A DNA stretch of 64,000 nt, from positions 124,001 through 188,000 of the forward strand of contig JAJAGP010000085.1 in NCBI GenBank assembly GCA_025084515.1, given 5' to 3'. Both the position numbers and the translations under genes were made by a program. The notes beneath the pieces were generated by a model, which made no database searches, had not been told where the DNA came from, and saw only the letters and a program-made list of their open reading frames with translations. Every line of letters starts with the position of its first letter. Positions within the stretch are counted from its first letter, which is position 1. This DNA is from Ancistrus triradiatus (taxonomy: Eukaryota > Chordata > Actinopteri > Siluriformes > Loricariidae). Below are positions 46,901-58,900 of this stretch, piece after piece.

Positions 46901-49900
46901 TGTAGTGTCACAAAAATATATCAATTTTGTAGCACAGCCCTAGATCTGAGAGGCTGTTTTCCCTCCAGACGCCTGGGAACTTTCAGGATACACAACACTG
47001 ATGAAGCGCCAGGGGACTATAAATAAAAATCAGCTACTGGGAATCACTTCAAGCCGACCATTAAACCAAAACACATTCCCAAATCCCAGTGAATCATGTT
47101 TTCATCGTGCTTGATCTAAACCCCATTGAAAGCCTGTGGTCAGAGTCCAAAATAGCACATCGAGATCCTTGGAAGGATCCACAGACATTCTTTACCGAGC
47201 AGCGTCTCGGACTCGAAGGGTGCCAATAATTCTGTGCGCAAAACTGCTCCGACCTGGTAATTCTGCAGCAGGATGAGGCTGAGGTAGAACTCGCTGAAGG
47301 CCAGCTGGAGATCCTTGATGTTGCGGTGTTTGCAGCGCTCCTGCTGCGACAGGTGGAAGACGGCGCGCCGGCGGGGGCGCAGGCCCGGAGCCCGGCTGCT
47401 CTCACGCTGGGCGTCCAGAGACGACTGCAGCTCGTTCTGCAGCGTGGCGAATCGCCGCTGAGCCTCGGCCAGCTTCTCTGCATTGGAAAAATGGCAAAAG
47501 TTACCACCGGTGGAGGACAGTGCCGTCATACCAGGGCATAAAATATTACATCACGATAATTAAAGGCATTTTCCTGATACAGACTAGCCCCACGTCTTGC
47601 CTAAAGTCCTCTGGCATTGGAGAGGCATGAAAAGTCCAACCAGGAGGTTTACAATGGTGTACCTGAATAAAAGGTGTTGATTTTGGCCAGCTCCTTCTCG
47701 CACGTTTGGAAAAACTTCTCCTCGAACTTGGCGTAGTACCTCTTAACAGTGTCTTCGTCTGTGACTGCGGGCAGAGAGAGAGTGAGCAGTGACAAATGTA
47801 CAGGGATTCAAATCCTCTCTCCACATTCCAGTCCGAACCCTTGATATTTGTAAGCCTGCCAGGTCCGAGTTGCCGCCTGAGGCGTACTCCTCAAACCCCG
47901 CTCCCATAGCTACAGCGCTAAACATGGCACGGGAACTCCCCGAGCGCCCAGCATCTCCACTCGAAACGCTTCCCTGCTGTGCCACTGTAACGTCACTGCT
48001 ACAGCAGCACAGAAAATAAACAGGTGTGTGAAAACGTGAAGCGGGAATTAGAGCCGAGACGATTCTGATTATAAACACCACGTTACCAGGGAGACGTAGG
48101 TGAACAAACTTAGCCCTGAGGGCACAGATGATGTCCAGACGCCCAGGCGCCGACTCACCATCGCCAAGAGTGACTGAGAGTCACAAAAATAATGAGCTGA
48201 AGATTTTAGGTTGGAGACAGAAAAGCTGCTCCGGATCCGAGAGCCTTTCGCCTTAAGTATCTGTGCAGGCTCAATAGTTTGGGCACCCCCGGCCCACGAG
48301 ATCTAATCAATTCCCAAATGTCTGCAACTGTGCCAGAAGAGCCTGAAATATCCGGCCAAAAATGATGAGTTTCTCATTGGCAGAAACAGGAAGATAAACA
48401 GTAGAGCGAGCATTACACTGAACACTCTCTCTCCTCTTTCTTATTTCATCACTGCCTTTGGGAAACCAATTGGGATCTCAAATCACTCTGCTCACCCCCT
48501 CGTTTTAACCCCGCTCATCCTGAACAGGGTGGGTGCCAATCCCCAAATATCCACCAATATAACAATATTAATTTTGAAAATTCAGGGCAAATAAGCCAAA
48601 GGCGAGTGCCATAGATCATCACAGCCATAATGTTTATTTTCACTAATATTTCTACTGTGGCATCAGTTGTAATTATTTATGTCATTTTATATGACAAATT
48701 TTTGAATTCATTTAACTACAGAATTAAGTTCTACTACCGATATCAAGTCCAAAACATTGCCATAGCTCTTTTTGTTATCGTTTCACATCCAGTTCAGCTC
48801 CTGTGGGTATTTACTTTCTAGTGCTCTTTTTTAAGACGGCTCCTTGTTCTAGCGCTTTGACATTATTGGATGGGTACACACCACCGCTGGCCCTCGAGCC
48901 ACTCGTAGCTGGTTTGGATGAACTCATCAGGCTCTTAAAACTTCTAACGCAGCACGGCTGAGCTTCTTGTATCAACAGGTCCTTATCGGCTATTAGCGAT
49001 AAGGCATGTTAGGCAAACTTCTTGAGCAAACAGTGCTTTGGAGAAATGGACTGATCAGACAGTCATGTTAAGAGGCCGTGTGAGTCATTAATGGCACTCG
49101 ATTTATGAATCGGTCCTGGTTCCAGGTCAGGATGGAATGCAGCAGTGACTTGGGACGTGGCAAAGGAAGAATGGTCCAAAACCTGTGCCATCCACTTGGC
49201 TGTGGAGAAATGGGCAGGAAAAACAATTGTTTGTTGGGTGTTCCCAGTCCACAGTGGTGAGCATCAACAACAAGGGCCTGAGACGAGACAACCCATGACC
49301 TGTTCTGGCCTCACCTTGGTAGCCTGGTGAGTACAGGGCCGTGTGACCCCCAGACCAGTCAGAGAAAGCGCCCACAATGAACACTCGAGTGTCGAAACCA
49401 GGACCTTGGACATGGAAAATGTTTTAAGATCCGATGAGAATGGTTTTCTTTTCCATCCCATGGACACTACCTGTAGAACCAGGAGCACCGTGGGAAGACC
49501 CAGTGGAGGGAGTGTGGTGCTCTGGGTAACGTTCTGCTGAAAAACCTTGGGTTCACCCATTGATGTGGGTGTCAACTTGAGCCTTGCCACCTACCTATAT
49601 AAGCATCTATAAGAATCGGGAGCCCAAACTCGATCGTTGCTTGTCCCTGCCCAGACCCTCTATTGGGAAGTGTTCACCACTGTTGAAAGACTTTGAGATG
49701 CCATGACCCAGTCATCTGGCCATAAGTTAGCCCTTGTGAAAGCCGGTCAAGTCTTCACCTGCCCGTTCCTCCGACATCGAACACTTTCACTACATAACGA
49801 CTATTTAAGGTCTAATAAAATCGCAGACTTCATAGTCACGAGCCTTTACTCCATCTGTAAGGGTTTTTTCTTCTTCTTTTTTAAGGCAGAGTTAGAAACA

Positions 49901-52900
49901 CACTCTGCAGGCTTTAGAAACAGTGCACCATGGGAACCAAGCTGCAGGTTTGGTTAACCCCCTGACTGAAGCCTGCACCTGGGTCAGGGTGTCTGGACTC
50001 GTCGGTTACGAGACTGTCACGGGGTCACAGGCTCTGCTTTCTCACGCAGTTGGAGCTGCAGATACCGAAGCTGCTGAAAAGCTAAACCCAAGCAGCTGTG
50101 CACTGTCAGAGCTAACAATAATATTACTAGATGTGCATTTCCTGATGGAAGCACACTGTGGTTGCAGAAACAAAAGAGAGACATGCAGTACTGTGCAAAA
50201 GTCTTAGGCCACCATTAGATTAGATATACCACTGTTTTAGCAACTTTAATGACCAAGTCGACGAATCCAAGTTTGATATTTTTGGGTCTAATCTCTGATA
50301 ATATGTTAAATATGGTCATTATACCATTGCTAAAACAACAATCTAATGGTGGCCTAAGACATTTGCACAGTACTGTACACAGACAGAAATAGAAGCAAAT
50401 AGGCATAAAAACTAAGGACAAAGGAAAGGAAGAAATCCAATAAAAAAAAGACAAAAAAAAAAAAACCATAAACAGGCAGACGGACATGAAGAAGCTAAAT
50501 ATTAGGAAAGAGGAAGGAAAGGAAAATAAATCAAGTAGAAAAAAAAAAAAAAAAAAAAAAAAAGACTGAAAGAAGGAGACAGAGCAGTTGAAACAGAGAT
50601 GGAGGAAAAGTTAGACAGGAAAAAAAAAATGGACCATAATCAGACAGACATTAAACTAGAAATAAAAAGAAATACGAATGAGAGAGAGAGAGAAAGCATA
50701 AACAGTAACGCAAATATCGAACCAGATGTTAAAACTACAAAGAAAATGTGTATACACAAAAGGCAGAGCTTTCTTCATTCAAAAAAAAGAAAAAAAAGAA
50801 ATTTAAATTAGATAGGAAATATGAAAGCAGTCAAGACAGAAAAAAAGAAAGAGTCAGAAAGTAATAATAAGAGAAAATAATAATAATTAAGAGAGAGAGA
50901 GAGAGAATGAATGAAGGAATGATGGGGAGAGAGACCACATGAATGAACTGGATAAACTGTTCATGCTTTGTTTTCTATGATAGATGTGACGTCCACATAC
51001 TTTTGGCTGTGCGTTGTGACCTGCTACCAGCTAAAGCAGACAGGCTGGGAATCAAAGTAGATTTCGAACAATCACACAAAAGCTTTGGAAAAATCTAAAA
51101 ACTAAACTTTAGTTCAAGTTCTTTGATCGGTTCTTTCACACTTTAACTGTACCGAGTTCCCGTCGGCTCTATTTAGGTACGCCCGGGCCACCAGACTTGG
51201 CCTTTGAAAGGACAAACCCCTCATTTTGAGCGAGAAATTTTAAGAGCATGATCTCAGCTTTAGTCTGGCCAGGACGCTCATAATAACATGCGCAAGTTTG
51301 CACCCAAAAGTCTGAAAATGAGGGGTTGAGGCGCCCGGCCGCCTCCGCAATCAGCCCTCCTGGACCTCGCGTCAGCACCGCAGGTGCCGTTCGGCCGCGG
51401 CTTCATCTGTGCAGGTGCCATCACACCCTAAAAACTGAAATGATCACCATTAGAGGTGCTTAAAGAGCATAAACAGACAGAGAAAGCAGATTACTGTTAT
51501 TTGCAGATAATTATAGGCGACTCGAGCCCACGGCTTTGAAGAACTATGAAGTCAGTGTCAGGGAGTAGGGAAAAAAGGCTAAACGAAGCTCGGCTGGGCG
51601 GGACATCTGAGAGAACATCCAGGTTTTCTAGATCCAGATCATTTAGGTTTTCAAAACTTATGTTAATTTGTCAATATGGTCACTTTCGGGACTAGAGAAA
51701 GGCTCTGTTGAAAGAACCTGTAGTTGTTGTACGCAGACCTACGCAGAAGTCTGGTGATGATCTTACCTCCATCAAATCTAATCAACTACCAGCTATAAAC
51801 TGGTAACAATTACAGCCAAGATGGATCAGATCATCTTTCATTTGCAAGTCAAACGGAATGGAAAGAAACCACCGAGGCTGGGTTAGACAGTCAGCCGAGC
51901 CATACAAACGCCGGGCTTGTTTTGACCGAGGACAAAAACATGTTGTGCTTAGTCAAGCGAGTGACAAACATGACGTTACAGCGTGTGGTGTCCACCGAAA
52001 AACAAGCAGCCCATACAAGGCAGCGCTGAGGGGAACGCACAATATTTTATATGACTAGTCTCATCTGTTTTTTTTAATATACATATCATGACCATATTGA
52101 TCGTGGAAAATATCAGGATGTGAATTTTAGCTCATATCGCCCGTCCCTAATACTGACACCAGCCATGGAGCAAAACAAAATTCCTAATTTCCACTCGTCT
52201 GGACCATTAATGACACATTAACCATGCTTTGCTGATTCAGCAGCGTTACACAACGTGCAGTGCATACTCAGGCGTTCTTCCGTAAGATCAGGCAACCGAA
52301 AAGATCCTCAAAAAAGCTGCTGAAACTAAAATAACTGAACCTGCAAGACGGAAAACTAAAAAGATATATAAACTCGCATTATCATTTACATCCATCCATC
52401 TGACAGTGTGGTACTCTGGGTAATGTCCTGCTGGAATCCTTGGGTCCTGGCATTCCCAAACGCTGCTGCAGACCAAATGCACCCCTTCATGGTTACGATG
52501 TTCCCCAATTGCCTCTTCCAGCACGATAACGCGTCCTGACGCCGCGTAAAAAGGTTTCAGGAGCAGGTTAAAGAACATGAGTACATGAGGGGTTGCCCTG
52601 GCCTCCAAATTCCCCAGATCTCAATCCAATCGAGGTATAGGCAGCTGGCTTTAATGTTAAGGCTGATCAGGGTGTTTAACTTACAATATTTAATGGATGG
52701 ATAGACACATGGACGGACAGGTAGGCAGACATTGGATGCTGGAGACTAATGGCCAAAAAAAATAAAATAAAAAAGTAAAATCAAATAAGATTTATTTCAA
52801 AGCTTTATGAGGAAAAAAAAAATAAAATAAAAAAAAATCACATTCTCTGGAGAATTAAAGCAGTATTTTAAACAGTACTTCCGAAGCATATCCTTACATA

Positions 52901-55900
52901 ATCCTGATTAGGTTTGTATTGTATTTTTAGAACGCATGTCATTTGCACCAGTTTAATCAGAATAAATGAAGCGACACTGGCACTGAATCAGAATGGATTG
53001 GATTATGCAATTAACCTCGAGCGCACAGAGCTGCAGGGGAGAACGACACATGTAGAACGCTCCAATATCACGCCTCAGCTCCGAAATATCAGCTTGCTGA
53101 GCCGCAGAAATGGACAGACAAAACTCATCTTTAAAAATAATAATAACAACAATAACAGCTTTAATAATTAAAGCAGAATTGTTTATTCCTGTCTGGATCA
53201 TGTCACTTGCTTAGTGGTCAAAAATAAATAAATGTTCTACAATAATTTATATTATTTATTATAAGTTATAAATGGCAACCAGAAAACCATGCACCTTGAG
53301 GAAGGTGGGCTGCAGCACCAGAAAACCACAATCAATATATGTATAAATATAAAACTCACTAAGTTTTTACAAAAATGATGTACACTTATTCACACACAGA
53401 TATAAAAAAAATTCTAAATAAATATTTGAACACCTGTTGTTTTTCTGTTGTGGTTTTGCTTTTATTTTTCTTGATTCACTGATCTTTGATTATTCTTTTT
53501 GACTCATCATTATTATAATCAGAATTATTTATAATTCTTTATTTGGGTCCAGATATTCTACTTCAGTGTGCAATCTCCGTATTTTTATACTTATTTATCT
53601 GCAGAGAGATGAATAAAATATAAAATAAAATAAAATAAAATAAATAATTATGTAACTGCTCTAACTCTGGATGCTGGGACTATGAAGGGCCATCTAAAAA
53701 TAAGAAAATCCCCCAAAAAAATTCAAACACACATGCAAATTCACACACAAACACTTTGTAATTGTGTAAACAGCTGTAAGCAGGTTATTATTGTTTTTAT
53801 TACATTAGCTAAATATGGGAGCAGAACCGTACTGTGTGACGATGAACTGATGTAGCCAGCGCCAGCTGGGAGAAGGAATGGCACGTTCTTGCGCTGGCAT
53901 ACCCGCTCCGGGCTGCTTAGCAACCGCGAGTCGTCTCTCCAGCTTTCCATTGTGATTACTGTTCATCAGCCTGCGGCTTCCTAAGCCATCGCTGCTGCAC
54001 GTTCGCTTTAACGAACACTTTAATTCGATCAGATCCGAGCTCAAGCAGACGCTGTACCGCCTTCCTCTTCCAGCCCTTTTCATCCCGTCCATATAGGTGC
54101 ATCAGATTAGAGGGCTGGGAGCCGCCGGTCCTCTTTAGGCGGATTTTACTTTTCGTGAAACAGACATCAAAGAGTGAGGGGATAACAGCAATTAGTCTGT
54201 CGTTAGAGAATAGGTGTACCTCAGGGAAATGGATTAAGAACTCCACTCACTCTAATTAGGGATTTCAGGCAGTAGGGTTTATCTAGAACGCCGCGCAAAA
54301 CAAAACATCCGGCACGTAGCCGCTCTGACGGACAGAAACACGTCGCTGAGGCGAGAGGACAGGTGAGAACTGGCCAGACGTTTAAGTTTAAGAAGTCAGA
54401 AATAACTCAAATAACCACTCTTCACAACAGTGGTGATCAGAAAAGCATCATGCATGTTGAACCTTGAGGCGGATGTGCTACCATAGCAGATTACACCCAG
54501 CTAAGACCATGAACCCAAGGCTCCAGTGTGCACAGGTTTGAAAACTGATCGGATGAATCTCGATTTGTGTTGGAGCTGACAAAAAGGCTAGAGACTCAAA
54601 AGAACCGCTTCTTAAGAAAACATGTTTGAATGTGTCAAACCTTGGGGTGGATGGGCTACATCACAGAAAACTGAAAAAACAAAAACACAATAACAATGCA
54701 TCCGATGTGACAGATTTCAATTTCACTTTCTAACACAGCTAAGTTACAACAATGGCCACCAGAAAAGCCACACACTTGTCAAACCTTGAAGCAGATGTGC
54801 TACAACAATGCAACAAGAGGAGGCTAGAGTGGGCACTGAAATCAATCAAATCATGGTTTGGGACCAGGAGAGCAACAGTAATTCAAATAACCACTTTTTT
54901 TTTTTTTAACACAACAGTGGCAACCAGAACAGAACAGCATCAACCTTGAAGAAGGTGGGCTACAACACCAGAAAACCACAATCAATTACAGTCCTGTCAG
55001 CCAACATCAGGAGGCTACAGGGGGCCCTGAAAAGACCAAAAACGTTGTCAGGAAGTAACGGTGACTCAATTAACAACGGTGACCAGAAAAGCTAAAACCT
55101 TGAGGCGGGTAGGCTACAACACAAGAAAGGCCCATTAGATTACACTCCTGTTCAGCCAACAACAGAAGCTACAGTGGGCACTGACCTTGACTAACCACTG
55201 TTTACAACGGCGGCAACCACAAAAGCATGAACCTTGAGGCGAGTGAGCTACACCTAAACACCACAGTTAATTACACTCCTCTCAGCCGACAATAGGAGGC
55301 TACAGTAAGCTCTGAATTGAGTAAAAACACTGTCAGGAAGACAAAAGTAGCTCTTTAAGACAATGGAGACCATAAAAGCTTCGCCCTTGAGGCGAGTGGG
55401 CTACAACGCCAGAAAAACCCATCGGATTACACTCCTGTCAGCCAACAACAGGAGGCTACAGGCATCACTTAAAAATAGGATAAATATTGTTTCATCCATC
55501 AGGAAGGCAAAAATTGCCTGATTATCCACGATTTACAACAGCGGCAACCAAAAATCCTGATCCTTGAGGCGGGTGGGGTACAAAACCAGAAATCCAGAGT
55601 TAATTACACTCCTCTCAGCCAACAGTAGGAGGCTACAGTAGGCTCTGAATTGAGTAAAAACGTTGTCAGGAAGGCAAAAGTAGCTCAATTAACCATTTAA
55701 GACAATGGTGACCAGAAAAGCTTCACACTTGAGGCGGGCGTGCTACAACACCAGCAAAGGTCAACAGATTACACTCCTGTTAATCCAACAACAGGAGGCT
55801 ATGGTGGCACTGAAATGAGTAAAAACATTGTTTGATGCATCAGGAAGGCAAAAGTAACTCGTAACTGAACCATTTTATGACAGTGGCAACCAAAAAAGCT

Positions 55901-58900
55901 TGAAACTTGAGGCGGGCGTGCTACAACACCAGGAACCAGAATTAACAACGATCCTGTCACCCAACAACAGGAGGCTACAGGGGGGCACTTACAAATAAGA
56001 TAAACATTGTTTGGTCTGTCAGGAAGGCAAAACTTGCTTTACGTTTTACAACAGCGGCGACCAAACAGTCTGAACCTTAAGGCGAGTGGGCCACAACACC
56101 AGAAACCCAGAACTGATTACGATCGTATAATCAATGTTCTCCACTCTGTGTGAACACAGCTGACCAGAAATCAATCCCTAAACATGGAAAATTGGGAAAA
56201 CAAATGATCTGATCTGCTGACTCTAGATTTCTGCAGGAAGGTCAGGAGCTGGCGTGACCAGAGCAAACCCCTGGACTCGCCTTGCGCCGACGTTTCGTGG
56301 TAGTAGAGATGTGATGGTGAGGGTGGGGCTTGTTTTTGGCGCACGTGTCGAGCCAAGAACACCGGTCGAGCATTGTCTGAATGCCAGAGCCTATTGGACT
56401 ATTGTTGCTGACCATCACGGCGTTTGAATCGCGGCTAACTCGCCGACGCTTCACAGAACACAGCATGAGCTCTTACTGGAAGTCTTACCACTCGTGTTTG
56501 GAATGTGTTTGGATATGACGCCGTTGGAGAGTTATTACACCGAATAAGCACTCTAACAGCCAAACAGTAGCTCACACAGCCCACTCCACTCACTACCGCA
56601 GAGTGAACCCTTTCTCCACTCGCTACTGATACCGAATATTGACGTCTTGATATTTACCCTCAATCGATGGAGCCTGGTCCTGGGCAGAGTACAGCATCTC
56701 CTTGAAAGCCTGTGGAGGAAACACAAGATCGTGAGCCATGCCTTCCTCATCGCATTACGCACCACCAGGTGGTCTGAGAGATACGGGAAGCTAAGAGACG
56801 AGACTGGTTATGAGTCGCACCGAGGAAAGAGGAACTACTGGAGAGGAAATGGAGAAGACCAAATCATATCGCCCTCGAGACATAACAGTATCATAAATAG
56901 CCATCATTCTGGCCGTGTCCCAAACCATCCATTTGGTGTGAGGAAATAAAGATACCATTGACATAAGACATACTGGCGATTTGATTGTGGGACTGTGGTA
57001 GCTAGCGGTTAAGGTACTGGACTCTGGACCAGAAGGTCCGGGGTTCAAATCCCATCTCAAATCCCATCCCAAAGCCCATCATGAGGCGACTTCAATAAAT
57101 ATGAATGGAATCCTGCGATCAAATCCAAAATCAATAACAAGTTTGTCGACAAACCTGCAGAACTGTAATAAATATTGTAGCTTGTGAGCCTTACAAAAAT
57201 AGATTTGATATTTTTGCCAGATCATCCACCTTACTTACAACTGACAGAACCCTACAAGGTCCAATCCAAGTAAATGTGAACTAAAGGACAGTGGACGGGT
57301 TCGGGCTCGTTGTGTTCAAATGTCATTTTCAGCCAAGATCTGTTATTTCGCCGGGTCACTACACAAACATTTCGCACAACTTGCTGAGCGAGACAAGTCA
57401 TACATTTGTTGTTTACCCACCAGCAGCAAAGCTTCTAAACCGTGTGTGTATTTTCCTACTTATGCAGCTACGCCTCATCCTGGCCAACATGCTGAGGTGG
57501 TGCTTTTTCTTATCAGCGCCTCCACGCTCTGCTTACTTTCTTATCCCTGTGTCTTTAGCCGTAGGACACTGGGTCAGAGGACTTATCTCACAGCGGAGAG
57601 GCCGAGGGGGAACGAGTGGAAGGGCGATAGCTTAACCAGGTTATCCGCAATCGATGGTCCTGCTGAGTCAGTCCCAACTTGTATTAACTCATAACGCTTA
57701 AAGATTAACGCGATCACGGACAGCCGCGAGGGTTTCCTTCGGGCTGCTTTCCTTTTTCTTCGAATTAAAGCTTTTACGCAAGGACTGGTTATGTTTTTTA
57801 GCCGCTCAGCACACAATGGTGGAGCGAAAAATCCAGGCTTTATAGCCAAAAAAAAAAAAGACAGAAAACCTCTCGGGGCTTTAAGTAGTTATTAGTGATG
57901 AGTCAGGCACTGACCAGGGACGTGAGCTACCAGGGTTAAAAAAAAGTCAGCCGTGATTACAGGTTGTCCTAAATAATGGGAAGGAATGGCCACACAAGTC
58001 AGATTCGAGCCGCAGGTTGCTTGTTGACAGAGGCCGGGCTTATGCCGTCCGGCTGTTTTTGCCATTCTCCTTCGCAGCTCAGGAACTCCGTAAACTGACA
58101 CCTCAGTCACATGTGCAGGGAAAGTCAGCGGGAACATGGGAATCCAGGTTTCTTGTTGCGGTTTGGGTTTTTTGCCCTGATGCTTCTTGTTTTCCCTGAC
58201 AGGTCCTCCATCGGGGAACTGTTTGTAGTTTAAGCTTAAGTTTTGCCATGTGCTGTTTCTTTTGGATACACCTCCAGCCAGAGACTCGGTCGGTTTTGAG
58301 CCTGGGCGATTATGGGTTGACGTTAGTACAAGCTTGCAGCTCCAATCCATTCCCGTTATGTTTTTACGCATTTTTCCATCATTTTGTCTTTACATCCTTA
58401 CCAAATTGACACAAACGCATCTTTAAACACAACACGTGGCCATAGCGCACTTAACTTGTCAGATAGGTAGTCATTTGTTTGTTCTGCGTTGAGTACACAC
58501 AATGGTTTGGGGTTTCATTTTTTTATTTAATTGCCACTTCAGCACAAATTTTCCTATTCAGGGATCTACGTTAAACTTTTTCCCAAGGAACGCCGATGCT
58601 CCTGATTTGAAATGAACAGGCAATAGAGCATTTTGTTTACAATTTAACACCTCTGTTTACAGGGAACTAAAAATTTCGACCGAAAATCAAATCGTTAGCA
58701 GTTTATCTTTACACCCCGATCAATTAATCATCAATTTTGTAATCTAAAGACTCAATTTTCATGCAACGTCTTACAGTTTATACGATTTGCCATTTAACGC
58801 ATTACCTTTTGTAAAAATGTGAAATAAAACCATCACCGGCAGCGTCTGACTTTCCCAGCCCACTGTATGCCAAAGGTTTAACACACTTGGCTGTTTGTCT

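Larger units (their letters stand above)
47765..56657. other. XPR1 intron 2 (8.9 kb), repeat-filled
   Basis: No coding exon is recognised. The contents include an unclassified interspersed repeat (about 49.1-49.6 kb), a palindromic MITE, a purine/A-rich tract (50390-50930), a Tc1-like relic (52.4-52.6 kb), an (AAAAT)n run near 53616-53645 and the roughly 160-bp satellite (54.4-56.1 kb). Confidence 0.6.

Noticed and set aside
57291..57694. Overlapping 114- and 124-codon frames
   Set aside because: They lie inside XPR1 intron 1, have no family resemblance, and overlap each other in different frames, as expected by chance.
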